Shown: positions 8,657 through 17,343, counted from the stretch's first letter. The stretch is DNA of 50,889 nucleotides from Paraneptunicella sp964228975 (GCA_964228975.1 CAXRCC010000036.1:1-50889); one strand, 5' to 3'. Program-made: numbers and translations. Notes: generated by a model from the letters alone, not told the origin.

Positions 8657-9103
8657 TTAGCAGCAGTCTTCGCCGATATCTTCATTCCACAGTTCTGGAT
8701 TGTTCTCGATAAAGTCTTCCATCATCTTTATACAATCGTCATTTTGCACGACTTCTACTTCCACGCCGCGTGAGCGCAGCAGTTCTTCTTCACCCATGAA
8801 TGTTTTGTTCTCACCGACAACAACCTTGGGAATGCCATAAAGTAAGATAGCACCTGAACACATAGAACAAGGCGATAACGTCGTGTATAACACGGATTCT
8901 TGGTACACTTTGGCGGGTTGCCTTCCTGCATTTTCTAAGGCGTCCATTTCACCGTGAAGTGTTGTACTGCCTTGTTGAATGCGCTTATTGTGCCCTCTGC
9001 CAATGACTTTCCCTTGGTGAACAATCACGGCGCCAATGGGAATACCGCCTTCGTCTAGGCCTTTTTGCGCTTCGTCGATGGCAAGTTGTAGGTAATCTGT
9101 CAT
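8657..9103 (-). CDS. Cytosine deaminase, small zinc type (yeast Fcy1-like)
   Basis: The chosen ATG at 9103 has AAGGAA at a good distance; an upstream ATG at 9154 does not. The 148-residue protein has the cytidine-deaminase-fold zinc site HGE (His50, Glu52) and PCSMC (Cys79, Cys82). The spacing equals that recalled for yeast cytosine deaminase Fcy1 (His62, Glu64, Cys91, Cys94). Shared Fcy1-like segments include GRGHN, TLHGE, VYQ-YTTLSPC, YGIP-VVGEN and a C-terminal W-EDIGE. This suggests deamination of cytosine to uracil for pyrimidine salvage, rather than the unrelated CodA enzyme of E. coli. A guanine deaminase or another nucleobase substrate is the alternative. It ends in DCC, an odd Cys-rich tail. 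Confidence 0.85.
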   Translation of the reverse strand: MTDYLQLAIDEAQKGLDEGGIPIGAVIVHQGKVIGRGHNKRIQQGSTTLHGEMDALENAGRQPAKVYQESVLYTTLSPCSMCSGAILLYGIPKVVVGENKTFMGEEELLRSRGVEVEVVQNDDCIKMMEDFIENNPELWNEDIGEDCC

Positions 9104-9452
9104 GAGAAAATTCCTTAATTGGATGAGCACTAACCTCGTTCTTGAGAAAAACATGCCGGGTTAGCAATTAGATTATGTTCAGCCAACAGCTCGTCAATCC
9201 AGTGAGATTCCAACTAAACTTAAGGGGGATTACTGAGATGTTATTTCTTGCTCGAAGGAGGCTAAGAACAGGTAACGTTCTGATAACTATGGATGAAACG
9301 TTGTTCAAAAGCAATTGGAACGACAGCGTGACTTCGTGCTAGGCAGAGAATCTGTCCAGTTAGTGTAAAAAAGCAGCAAATATTTTGCCGGATTCCTTGA
9401 CCCAGTGCGCTGTGAGGCTTATAAATAGCGGCAAATTAAAGAGAGGACTAGT
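9104..9452. other. Gene-free stretch upstream of prkB
   Basis: No convincing gene is seen. The right part holds the prkB promoter described separately; the left part should hold the promoter of the divergent deaminase gene, but no clear elements stand out. A 34-codon frame from the ATG at 9239 was considered and rejected. Confidence 0.6.
9397..9425 (+). promoter_or_regulatory. Sigma-70 type promoter of prkB
   Basis: TTGACC (9397-9402), a 17-bp spacer and TATAAA (9420-9425) lie 28 bp before the prkB ATG, whose ribosome binding site is AGAGAGGA. The match to consensus is good on both elements. Confidence 0.65.
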
Positions 9453-10358
9453 ATGTCTGTAAAACATCCAATTATTGCGATTACTGGTTCATCCGGTGCG
9501 GGAACGACCACCACTACCAATGCAATTCGTCATATATTTCATAATCTTGATATCACTTCTGCAATGGTTTCTGGAGATAGCTTTCACCGATATACCCGCC
9601 CAGAAATGGAAGTGGAAATAAGAAAAGCCCAAGAGCAAGGTAAGCACATTAGTTATTTTGGGCCAAAGGCAAACGACTTTTGTGCGCTTGAAGCCTTGTT
9701 TAGAGAATACGGTAAATCCGGCGGCGGCAAGCATCGCCAATATTTGCATACCTTTGATGAAGCGGTGCCATTTAATCAAATGCCGGGTACCTTCACGCCG
9801 TGGCAAGATTTACCGGATAATACCGATTTGTTGTTCTACGAAGGCCTTCATGGGGGCGTGGTTACAGAAGAAGCTGATGTGGCAAAGCAGGTGGATTTGC
9901 TGGTGGGCATGGTGCCCATTGTGAACTTGGAATGGATTCAAAAGATCGTGCGTGATACATCCGATCGCGGTCATACCCGTGAAGCCGTAATGAGCAGTAT
10001 TGTGAGGAGTATGGAAGATTACTTTAATTACATTACACCTCAATTTTCGCGGACTCACGTTAATTTTCAGCGTGTGCCAACGGTTGATACGTCTAATCCT
10101 ATTAGCGCGCGAGACATTCCTCTTTCAGATGAAAGTTTTGTTGTTGTGCGTTTTCGTCGTGAAATGAGAAACGTTGATTACCCTTATTTATTGCAGATGA
10201 TTGATGGTGCCTTTATGTCGCGTATCAATACGATGGTGGTGCCAGGTGGCAAAATGGGATTAGCAATGGAATTGATTTTAACGCCATTAATTGAAGAATT
10301 AATGGAGAAAAAGCGCAGAACCAATGTTCAAATGGATTGGGTCGCAGACGACGATTAA
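9453..10358 (+). CDS. prkB: Phosphoribulokinase-family protein PrkB
   Basis: The 301-residue protein begins with a P-loop, ITGSSGAGTTTT (residues 10-21), and carries further family features such as SGDSFHRY, FYEGLHGG and WIQKIVRDTSDRGH. It belongs to the PRK/uridine kinase family and matches the proteobacterial PrkB group. That group is common in organisms lacking the Calvin cycle, as here, where no RuBisCO gene is in view, so its true substrate in such hosts is uncertain. E. coli prkB sits near the yheU/yheT genes; here those lie 27 kb away. It has its own promoter and a bidirectional terminator. Confidence 0.9.
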   Translation: MSVKHPIIAITGSSGAGTTTTTNAIRHIFHNLDITSAMVSGDSFHRYTRPEMEVEIRKAQEQGKHISYFGPKANDFCALEALFREYGKSGGGKHRQYLHTFDEAVPFNQMPGTFTPWQDLPDNTDLLFYEGLHGGVVTEEADVAKQVDLLVGMVPIVNLEWIQKIVRDTSDRGHTREAVMSSIVRSMEDYFNYITPQFSRTHVNFQRVPTVDTSNPISARDIPLSDESFVVVRFRREMRNVDYPYLLQMIDGAFMSRINTMVVPGGKMGLAMELILTPLIEELMEKKRRTNVQMDWVADDD

Positions 10359-10392
10359 GCCGCAATGCTTATTACAATGTGAACTGATGATA

Positions 10393-10418
10393 AAAAGGGA
10401 GCCTGAAGGCTCCCTTTT
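10393..10418. terminator. Bidirectional terminator between prkB and hcnC
   Basis: AAAAGGGAGCC (10393-10403) and GGCTCCCTTTT (10408-10418) form a perfect 11-bp stem with a TGAA loop, between convergent genes. Confidence 0.92.
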
Positions 10419-10458
10419 ACTTTTCGTTATTTGACGACTGGAACATCGTTAAACACGT

Positions 10459-11703
10459 TTATCCGTAGAATGGCGGATCAAGATCTTCAAAGCGCTTAGG
10501 ATCATAAAGGAAGGGCTTCAGATCTAAGGTAGTCTCTTTACCACGTACGATTTCATCAATTAGTTTGCCAGTAATGGCTGAACACAAGATGCCTGTACGG
10601 AAGTGTCCGTTAGCATTGATGTAACCTTCAATCCCGTCCATCGGACCCAAAATAGGGATTTCGTCTCGCGTGCCGGGACGCAAGCCGGCCCAAGTACGCT
10701 TGATGTTCATTTCTTTTAGAATCGGGAGACACTTCGATGCACCTTGTGCCAAGCCTTTGAGCTCTGCCAATGTGTTTGTTGTGTCATAACCTTTTTCTTC
10801 AGTGGTTGAACCGATAAGCACTTCACCGTTATCTTTCTGTGCAATGTAGCAGTCACTCGTACTGATACACCCACGCATGATCTTAGGCAGCTTTTCTGAA
10901 AGAACGATTTGGCCTTTCACTGGGTAGACAGGGATTTTTTCACCCGTTGCCCACTCACAGATTTGTGAAGACCATGCGCCACCTGCATTGATCATAGTGT
11001 TACAAGAAAGTGTGCCCTTGTCGGTGCGAACACCAACAACACGGTTACCTTCTGTTTCAACACCCGTCACCATTGTATTTAGGTAGAGATCGACACCGTT
11101 TTGACGCGCACCTTCAGTGTAACTATCAATCAACAAGAATGGGCTTACTTGGTGATCACAGGTGAAGTTCATTGCGCCAATGGCTTCGGGGGAAACATAG
11201 GGCTCTTCTTCGCGAAGTTGATCCGCGTCTAACCAATTCACTTGGTCACTCAGGTGTGGGATACCTGAAGCAATTTGGTCAGCATAGGCACGGTCGTGCT
11301 CATCATACATAACGAATTTCAGGCCAGTTTCCTGAAATTTAAAATCGATATTGTGTTTTTCACGCAATTCTTCATGCAGCGCTGGGAACATGTTGTTCGA
11401 CGATAGCGCAAAATCAAAGAAGAAGTCAGGAAGTTGGTGAGGGTGCATGCGTGGAGCTTCCTCACCGTTTGCTTTGGCTTCATTGATTTGCTTAGACAGG
11501 GTTTTGAAGAAAATAACACCACAGCCTAAGCCAACAGATTCACCGATAGCCCATAAACCACCGGCAGAAGCGCGGGAGGCGTTACCAGGCTTTTTGAAGT
11601 CGACTAAAGCAATTTTCAAGTCTTTTTCGCGGCTTAAGAAGTAAGCACATGCTGCACCAACAGCACCGCCTCCAGCAATTACTACGTCATAGTTTTTATT
11701 CAT
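10459..11703 (-). CDS. hcnC: Hydrogen cyanide synthase subunit HcnC (FAD-dependent oxidase)
   Basis: The 414-residue protein is a DadA/glycine-oxidase-type FAD enzyme with the dinucleotide fold VIAGGGAVGAACAY at residues 8-21. It shares long segments with Pseudomonas HcnC as I recall it, for example RASAGGLWAIGESVGLGCG, FKFQETGLKFV, CDHQVSPF, IAQKDNGEVLIGSTTE, KRTWAGLRPG and NANGHFRTGIL. HcnABC oxidises glycine to HCN and CO2 at the cytoplasmic membrane. The gene starts 2 bp after hcnB. Related amino-acid or opine oxidases are the alternative, but the match to HcnC seems closer than a generic DadA match. Confidence 0.83.
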   Translation of the reverse strand: MNKNYDVVIAGGGAVGAACAYFLSREKDLKIALVDFKKPGNASRASAGGLWAIGESVGLGCGVIFFKTLSKQINEAKANGEEAPRMHPHQLPDFFFDFALSSNNMFPALHEELREKHNIDFKFQETGLKFVMYDEHDRAYADQIASGIPHLSDQVNWLDADQLREEEPYVSPEAIGAMNFTCDHQVSPFLLIDSYTEGARQNGVDLYLNTMVTGVETEGNRVVGVRTDKGTLSCNTMINAGGAWSSQICEWATGEKIPVYPVKGQIVLSEKLPKIMRGCISTSDCYIAQKDNGEVLIGSTTEEKGYDTTNTLAELKGLAQGASKCLPILKEMNIKRTWAGLRPGTRDEIPILGPMDGIEGYINANGHFRTGILCSAITGKLIDEIVRGKETTLDLKPFLYDPKRFEDLDPPFYG

Positions 11704-11705
11704 CT

Positions 11706-13094
11706 TTAGTCTTCCATCATAGCGAAGGTAATAGGTTCAATTGGGAAACGGGCGCGAAGTTGCCCCATTTTTTCTTGGTGGCCAGCTTGCTTGAATCTGT
11801 CGTAACAGTAGGCTGAACAAACTTTACCTTGGCAATCACCCAGCCCTGCACGAGTGGCCATTTTTAAGCTCGTAATATCTTTTACGCCACGTTCAAACGC
11901 CGCATCGATTTGGCTCTTTTTGATGTTCTCACAACGACAGATCACCGTGTCGTCATCAGGCAAATCCAACATACCAAGCTGGCGCTCAGAGAAGCGGTCG
12001 AAACCGAAGCGGAAATTCTTAACGCGTTGCAAGCCTTTGCGGGCTTTGTTTACGCGAGATGAGTGAGTTGATGCGTCGATCACACCCATGCGAAGTGCAA
12101 TGTCGAAAGCCGCGATTTGGCCTTCAAATGCTGCGCCATCGGAGCCTAAAATGCCGCTTGTGTCGCCAGCAACGTAAACGTTGTCTTTGCTTGCGCGGTG
12201 GAATTCGTCCAGTTTAGGCACGTAGCTACTTTGGTACGAGTACTCGTGCTCAAGGTTAAGTAGCTGAGTAATTTGAGTACGAGCCACAAAACCATAACCT
12301 ATACCAATTGAATCAACATTGGCTTTGCGTGCTTTAGAAAGGTCGGCTTTCCATTCTTTATCGTAAGGTGCAACTGTGACTGATTCTACAGCTTCTTTAC
12401 CTTCAGCTTTAACGATGCCCCAACCGTAGTGGAACGGCACATTGTTGCGTTTGAGGTAGCTCATCATGCTTAAGCCATTGAGAGTTAGCATGGGCTTATT
12501 CAGTAGGGCAACGGCTTCTTTGGCAAGTTTGGAGAAGGAGCTCGCTTCATAAACGCCTTCAACTTCAACGCCACCTTTATGTAATTGGCACGCAATCAAA
12601 GGAAGAAGAGGACCAGTACCACACAACGCCATCTTTTCACCCGGACGGACAAGCCCGCTCTTAATTTGAAGCTGTACACCACCCATCATCATGATGCCGG
12701 GGAGGGTCCAACCAGGGAAAGGAATCGAACGTTCGTGACAACCTGTTGAAAGAATCAGGTAGTCGTATTTTACGTTTTCGAGTTTTTGCTGATCAGAGAT
12801 GATCAATCCATCAGTACCATCAGGGCCAACAACACTGGTTTCGAGCTGTACGTCGATTTTGTCCTTGTTGTTGTGGTACTTGTCTTGTAACGATTTTTGA
12901 GATTTTTGATAGAACTCATCTAGGTGAGGAAGTTCTTCGGTATGACGAAGTGGACCACGATAAACGACGCCACCGAGTTTGGTTGCTTCATCAATGATGC
13001 GGCTTTTAATGCCTAGTTCTGCAAGCTGAGCTGCTGCTGAAATACCTGCTGCGCCGCCGCCTACGATAACGACATTTTGGTTATTAGTTGACAT
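11706..13094 (-). CDS. hcnB: Hydrogen cyanide synthase subunit HcnB (FAD/NAD(P)-binding)
   Basis: The ATG at 13094 is chosen because GAGGAA lies just upstream and the fold begins at once; the longer frame to 13232 lies wholly inside hcnA. The 462-residue protein has VVIVGGGAAGISAAAQL, the GGVVYRGPLR segment, a second nucleotide-binding region near ALCGTGPLLPL, and VYVAGDTSGILG. A C-terminal BFD-like iron-sulfur domain has Cys in CRCENIK and in GDCQGKVCSAYC. This is the layout of HcnB and of opine oxidase A subunits. It overlaps hcnA by 11 bp and nearly abuts hcnC, so the subunits are translationally coupled. Confidence 0.82.
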   Translation of the reverse strand: MSTNNQNVVIVGGGAAGISAAAQLAELGIKSRIIDEATKLGGVVYRGPLRHTEELPHLDEFYQKSQKSLQDKYHNNKDKIDVQLETSVVGPDGTDGLIISDQQKLENVKYDYLILSTGCHERSIPFPGWTLPGIMMMGGVQLQIKSGLVRPGEKMALCGTGPLLPLIACQLHKGGVEVEGVYEASSFSKLAKEAVALLNKPMLTLNGLSMMSYLKRNNVPFHYGWGIVKAEGKEAVESVTVAPYDKEWKADLSKARKANVDSIGIGYGFVARTQITQLLNLEHEYSYQSSYVPKLDEFHRASKDNVYVAGDTSGILGSDGAAFEGQIAAFDIALRMGVIDASTHSSRVNKARKGLQRVKNFRFGFDRFSERQLGMLDLPDDDTVICRCENIKKSQIDAAFERGVKDITSLKMATRAGLGDCQGKVCSAYCYDRFKQAGHQEKMGQLRARFPIEPITFAMMED

Positions 13095-13482
13095 TTGATT
13101 CCTCACTTTCCGACTGAGATGCTGGTGCGGCAGCGTCTTTGATGAAGTCTGCGCTGGTGACGCTAGGTGCTGTTTCACTGAGGCCCATGTCGTTGAAACG
13201 GTTCGACATAGTGGTAACGCGCATACCGTCACGGATCAATGTTTTACAAGAACGTTGTTTATATTTGCCATCTATTTTGACCAAACAACTGTGACAAATA
13301 CCCATACCACAATAAGCCCCAAGGTTGGCTTTGTAGTCGTTTTGCATGATTTTATTCTTCTGTACCGCATACATTGCGCTAAGCACTGTCTCGCCTTCGG
13401 CGACTTTGACCGGAACATCATCAATATAAATTTGGATTTGGGATTCACCTATGGGGGTGATATCAGCTTTTCTGTCTAACAT
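13084..13482 (-). CDS. hcnA: Hydrogen cyanide synthase subunit HcnA ([2Fe-2S] protein)
   Basis: The ATG at 13482 is favoured by AAAGGAT at the right distance; an ATG at 13557 lacks such a site. The 132-residue protein has a plant-ferredoxin-type [2Fe-2S] domain with Cys in YCGMGICHSC and a fourth in QRSCKT. It would relay electrons from the FAD subunits to the respiratory chain. It is somewhat longer than Pseudomonas HcnA (about 104 residues), mainly through a C-terminal tail rich in Ser, Glu and Ala that overlaps the hcnB start. In Pseudomonas the operon is controlled by ANR and GacA; no clear TTGAT-N4-ATCAA box was found here. Confidence 0.82.
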   Translation of the reverse strand: MLDRKADITPIGESQIQIYIDDVPVKVAEGETVLSAMYAVQKNKIMQNDYKANLGAYCGMGICHSCLVKIDGKYKQRSCKTLIRDGMRVTTMSNRFNDMGLSETAPSVTSADFIKDAAAPASQSESEESNVN

Positions 13483-14010
13483 AAAAGTTATCCTTTCTCT
13501 TTTCTCAAGTCGCTGCCTGTAAAGGGCTAAATTGGATACCAAATCACCATGTTTCACTTGTGGGTCAACAGTGGGTCCAGCGATTAACCTTTGATTACTG
13601 CTATGAGGTTAAAAATATATCCAAGACGCCAGATTATAAGACCCAACAATCGAAAGAAATATTATCCATATGTGAAAAAAGAAAAAATGCTATGGAAAGA
13701 TATCTATACATTGAAAGAATTAATCTAAGGTAGATAATGTAACCGATTGTGAAATTAAATCTAATCATTTGAAATGTTAATGAATTTAGCTCAAATAATT
13801 ACCAAATTTGTATGTTAAAAATGAGTAACATTGTATCTCAAATTATTTATCGTACTGATTAATAGGGGAATTGTTTTATTTTTGAAGGGTGAGTATAAAA
13901 TATGAACAACAAGAGGGCGTTCAAGGAAATGTAGGAAAAGAGAACAAGGAGCTAAACGTTAAACATAAAAAAGGCGACTAGAGTCGCCTTAGTTTGCATT
14001 CCGTTTTTGA
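13483..14010. other. AT-rich gene-free stretch upstream of the hcn operon
   Basis: This AT-rich DNA must hold the hcn promoter on the minus strand and the fklB terminator. I saw no FNR/ANR-type palindrome and no reading frame longer than about 20 codons with a ribosome binding site. The strong drop in GC compared with its neighbours fits a regulatory region or an acquired segment. Confidence 0.5.
13966..13990 (-). terminator. Rho-independent terminator of fklB
   Basis: AAGGCGAC (13971-13978) pairs with GTCGCCTT (13983-13990); on the minus strand the stem runs into a T-run, just after the fklB stop. Confidence 0.85.
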
Positions 14011-14637
14011 TTAAAGAATGTCTAATAATTCAACATCAAATACCAATGCTGAATACGGAGGAATACCACCTGGAGAACCTTGTGCACCATAAGCTAAATT
14101 ATAAGGTACAAATAATTTCCACTTTGCGCCTTTGTTCATAAGCTGTAATGCTTCTGTCCAGCCTGCAATTACACCACCAACGGGGAACTCTGCAGGTTGA
14201 CCGCGCTCGTAAGAACTATCGAATACTTTTCCATCAATGAACGTGCCGTGGTAGTGCGTGCGAACCGTTGAGCTTTGAGTCGGCTTTTCGCCATCGGCTT
14301 CACCCGCCTCAATAACTTCGTATTGAAGGCCAGATTCAAGCACAGTTACGCCATCGCGCTTTGCATTTTCAGCAAGGAATGCTTCACCTACTGATGCTGC
14401 TTCTTTGGCTTTCTCTTCTTGCTCAGCACGTAAACGCTCGTTGATGACGTTAAAGGCTTCTTGGATTTCCTGAACTTCGACCTGCATTGCGCTACCGTTA
14501 AACGCATCAACAATACCAGCGGTGATTGCATCTAAGTCCATGCCATCAAAAGGTTGTTTTGCAAGTTGATCACCCATTTGACGGCCGACACCGTAACTGG
14601 CTTTTTGTTCTAGAGTCTCGAATTTTGATTCAGGCAT
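14011..14637 (-). CDS. fklB: FKBP-type peptidyl-prolyl isomerase (FklB/FKBP22)
   Basis: This 208-residue cytoplasmic prolyl isomerase has the N-terminal dimerisation helices (FETLEQKASYGVGRQMG start, compare E. coli FklB) and a C-terminal FKBP domain with VRTHYHGTFIDGKVFDSSYE, FPVGGVIAGWTEAL and LVFDVELLDIL. No signal peptide is present. The ATG at 14637 has GGGA six bases upstream and gives the expected length; a further ATG at 14649 is less likely. It stands alone as a single-gene unit with a terminator, divergent from ompR. Confidence 0.94.
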   Translation of the reverse strand: MPESKFETLEQKASYGVGRQMGDQLAKQPFDGMDLDAITAGIVDAFNGSAMQVEVQEIQEAFNVINERLRAEQEEKAKEAASVGEAFLAENAKRDGVTVLESGLQYEVIEAGEADGEKPTQSSTVRTHYHGTFIDGKVFDSSYERGQPAEFPVGGVIAGWTEALQLMNKGAKWKLFVPYNLAYGAQGSPGGIPPYSALVFDVELLDIL

Positions 14638-14882
14638 TATTTGTCCCATTTATGATTAAAGTGCCGACTTGTGAAGCTGCACGTTGAATTCTCAATTTTG
14701 TACAAACCTCATTTGGGGGCAGTCAGTAAAATTTCAAGCGTAATGTTGAAGTGTTGCTAGATGAGTGTAGTAAAGAGAGAAAAGTTTTGTAACACAAGGG
14801 AGGGCGCGCTTTCCATTGATTACTTCTTTATATGCCTATATTGAAATATAGTAATTGCGTTATATAGGATGAGGTGGCACCA

Positions 14883-15617
14883 ATGGGACAAGAAACCCCT
14901 AAAATTTTAGTTGTTGATGATGATATGCGGTTGCGCAGTTTGCTTGAACGTTACTTAGTGGAACAAGACTACCAAGTGCGTAGCGCCGCAAATGCAGAAC
15001 AAATGGAAAGACTTTTAGAGCGTGAAAACTTTCACCTGATGGTGCTCGATCTCATGTTACCGGGTGAAGATGGTTTATCCATTTGCCGCAGAATGCGCCA
15101 AAATAACAATCAAATGCCGATTATTATGTTAACGGCAAAAGGCGATGAAGTAGACCGTATCATTGGCTTGGAAATGGGAGCGGATGATTACCTGCCTAAA
15201 CCTTTCAATCCCAGAGAGCTTCAAGCTCGAATCAAAGCCGTTTTAAGAAGAAATACGATGGAAGCGCCTGGTGCGCCCTCTAAAGAAGAACAGATTGTTC
15301 AATTTGCTCAATATTCGTTGAATTTAGGCACGCGTGAAATGACGAATAATGGCGAGCCGATGGCTTTAACCAGTGGTGAGTTTGCAGTACTCAAAGCACT
15401 TGTCACGCATCCCCGCGAACCACTTTCCCGAGATAAACTGATGAACCTTGCAAGAGGGCGTGATTACAGTGCGCTTGAAAGAAGTATCGATGTGCAAGTT
15501 TCTCGCTTAAGACGAATGCTGGAAGAAGATCCTACCAATCCTCGCTATATCCAAACGGTTTGGGGGTTAGGTTATGTGTTCGTTCCAGACGGTTCCGATC
15601 AGGCCCAAGCAGGTTAG
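14883..15617 (+). CDS. ompR: Two-component response regulator OmpR
   Basis: The ATG at 14883 is chosen because GAGGTG lies just upstream; a GTG at 14874 would overlap that site. The 244-residue product matches OmpR (239 in E. coli). Its receiver domain has the phospho-acceptor Asp56 in MVLDLMLPGEDG and Lys106 in LPKPF, and the winged-helix domain has DVQVSRLRRMLEEDP near the C-terminus. OmpR acts as the partner of EnvZ and controls outer-membrane protein genes and other osmotic responses in relatives. envZ begins 48 bp downstream. Confidence 0.95.
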   Translation: MGQETPKILVVDDDMRLRSLLERYLVEQDYQVRSAANAEQMERLLERENFHLMVLDLMLPGEDGLSICRRMRQNNNQMPIIMLTAKGDEVDRIIGLEMGADDYLPKPFNPRELQARIKAVLRRNTMEAPGAPSKEEQIVQFAQYSLNLGTREMTNNGEPMALTSGEFAVLKALVTHPREPLSRDKLMNLARGRDYSALERSIDVQVSRLRRMLEEDPTNPRYIQTVWGLGYVFVPDGSDQAQAG

Positions 15618-15665
15618 GTTTTCGTGAATCTCTTTTTCGTTGTGGCAGTTAAATAGGAACACTGA

Positions 15666-16985
15666 ATGCGTTTAAAGCCTCGTAGTGCATTCGGTCAAAC
15701 CGTGTTGTTGATTGGTGTGTTATTGCTAATTAATCAAGTCGTTTCCTATTTGTCTGTCACTTATACTTTTATTAGGCCCAGTTACCAACAAATTAATAGT
15801 CTTCTTGCGACGCATATTAAAGTGCTGTTTTTGGAAGATGTCGACTACCTCAACCCTAAGTTCCATAAACGCTATTTTGCAGCAACAGGCATTCGTATTT
15901 ATAACGAAGAAGAAGCGCTTGAAAATGGCTTAATGCAGGCTACGTATTATCAATTCTTGTCTAAAGAGATGAGTGATGCACTTGGTGGTGCAGCAGAAGT
16001 GAGGGTCACTCCTGGTAACCCTCAGCGGTTTTGGGTTCGGCCCCCACAAGCGCCCGGGCTTTGGATTACCGTTCCAATGACAGGCGTTGGGGAAGCGCAT
16101 ATTTCGCCTTTAACTATCTATCTTCTCGTGATCGGCATTTTAAGTGTTGCAGGCGGTTGGATTTTCGTCCGACGCTTAAATCGGCCTCTTCAAGCGCTCT
16201 CTAAAGCCGCAAACCAAGTTGGGCAAGGGCAAATTCCTCCGCCACTCAATGAGGAAGGGACCAGTGAGATCATTGAAGTTACGCGAACCTTTAACCAAAT
16301 GGCAAAAGGCATTCAGCAATTGGAAGATGACAGAGCCTTGCTGACTGCTGGCATTTCTCATGATTTAAGAACGCCGCTTACACGAATTCGTTTGGCAACA
16401 GAAATGATGTCTGAGCATGAGTCTTGGATTCGAGACGGAATCATTCAAGACATCGAAGACATGAATGGCATCATTGATCAGTTTACGGATTACGTGAAAC
16501 AAGATTGTTCTGAGAAATCGGAAGCAACAGATTTGAACGAACTCATTGGGGAAGCGGTTCAGGCTCGAAGCGTAGAAGGTCATCACCATATCTCTGTAGA
16601 GTTGCATGAGCTACCTTCTATTTTTGTACATCGAGTTGCCATTAAAAGGATTTTGGATAACCTGATTGAAAATGCATTTCGATATGGCAGCGATAATATC
16701 GTTATTTCGTCATTCTACGAAAAACAGCATGATCACGTGACTTTCACAATTCGAGATTTCGGCACAGGTATTCCTAAAGCGGATGTTCAAAAACTATTTC
16801 AACCCTTTACTCAAGGTGATAAAGCCAGGGGGTCGGTTGGTTCTGGATTAGGTTTAGCCATTGTGAAGAAAGCGGTTGAAATTCATCAGGGCAAGATAAG
16901 TTTAGCGAATCATCCAGAAGGTGGATTGGTCGTAACTGTGAATTTACCCACCAAGCAGGCTGCTAAGAAGAAAAAAGGTAAGTAG
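15666..16985 (+). CDS. envZ: Osmosensor histidine kinase EnvZ
   Basis: The 439-residue inner-membrane kinase has a transmembrane helix near residues 12-36, a periplasmic region, a second helix near 150-168, a HAMP linker, and the phospho-acceptor His232 in ISHDLRTPLTRIRLA. The ATP-binding part has the N box NLIENAFRYG, the G1 motif DFGTGIP and G2 motif GSGLGLAIV. It lies directly after ompR, so together they form the ompR-envZ unit. Length and motifs agree with the family. The C-terminus ends in a Lys-rich tail. Confidence 0.95.
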   Translation: MRLKPRSAFGQTVLLIGVLLLINQVVSYLSVTYTFIRPSYQQINSLLATHIKVLFLEDVDYLNPKFHKRYFAATGIRIYNEEEALENGLMQATYYQFLSKEMSDALGGAAEVRVTPGNPQRFWVRPPQAPGLWITVPMTGVGEAHISPLTIYLLVIGILSVAGGWIFVRRLNRPLQALSKAANQVGQGQIPPPLNEEGTSEIIEVTRTFNQMAKGIQQLEDDRALLTAGISHDLRTPLTRIRLATEMMSEHESWIRDGIIQDIEDMNGIIDQFTDYVKQDCSEKSEATDLNELIGEAVQARSVEGHHHISVELHELPSIFVHRVAIKRILDNLIENAFRYGSDNIVISSFYEKQHDHVTFTIRDFGTGIPKADVQKLFQPFTQGDKARGSVGSGLGLAIVKKAVEIHQGKISLANHPEGGLVVTVNLPTKQAAKKKKGK

Positions 16986-17031
16986 CCCCAATAAGCACTT
17001 TACTAGAACGGGCGGATAACAAAAAAGTTGG

Positions 17032-17060
17032 AACGGCGTTAATGCTTGTTTGCCGTTTTA
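17032..17060 (+). terminator. Weak hairpin terminator after envZ
   Basis: AACGGC (17032-17037) pairs with GCCGTT (17052-17057) followed by TTA; the loop is long, so this is only a plausible terminator. Confidence 0.4.
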
Positions 17061-17091
17061 CGAGGGTAGTGGTGGAGCGATTGCGTACCGA

Positions 17092-17343
17092 TTAACAATC
17101 TGATGGATCGTGTGTACGCGAAAGTACGGTTACTAAGTAATTGAAATCCACTTCATCTTTTCCTTTCATTTCCGTGATACATTGACACGCTGTGTCGTCG
17201 GAAATGGCTTTATCCCAAGCTTGAAAGCTTTCCTTTGGATACGTTTGGTTGAACAATGATTGTACTGCTTGCAGTGCAGAATCCAGATCATCAAAGTAGT
17301 CACTGTTCACCAAGCAAGTGCCAATAACTTCACTTCTCCGCAT
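17092..17343 (-). CDS. Small hypothetical protein with four cysteines
   Basis: I do not recognise this 83-residue frame. It is preceded by AAGGAA at 9 bp from its ATG, which supports translation. The product is hydrophilic and acidic, has no signal peptide, and has Cys at residue 10, a CQC pair in ACQCITE and a C-terminal Cys. A centre of SLFNQTYPKESFQAWDKAI reads like a compact folded domain. It lies between envZ and hslO and is convergent with envZ. A spurious frame cannot be excluded. Confidence 0.55.
   Translation of the reverse strand: MRRSEVIGTCLVNSDYFDDLDSALQAVQSLFNQTYPKESFQAWDKAISDDTACQCITEMKGKDEVDFNYLVTVLSRTHDPSDC

Noticed and set aside
9239..9343. A 34-codon frame starting ATG TTA TTT CTT with GGGGG upstream.
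   Set aside because: It is short, of ordinary composition, has no recognisable features, and its ribosome binding site is at the far end of the useful range.
14833..14848. Short palindrome CTATAT-TGAA-ATATAG upstream of ompR.
   Set aside because: It is only six bases per arm in AT-rich DNA, so chance is a good explanation.
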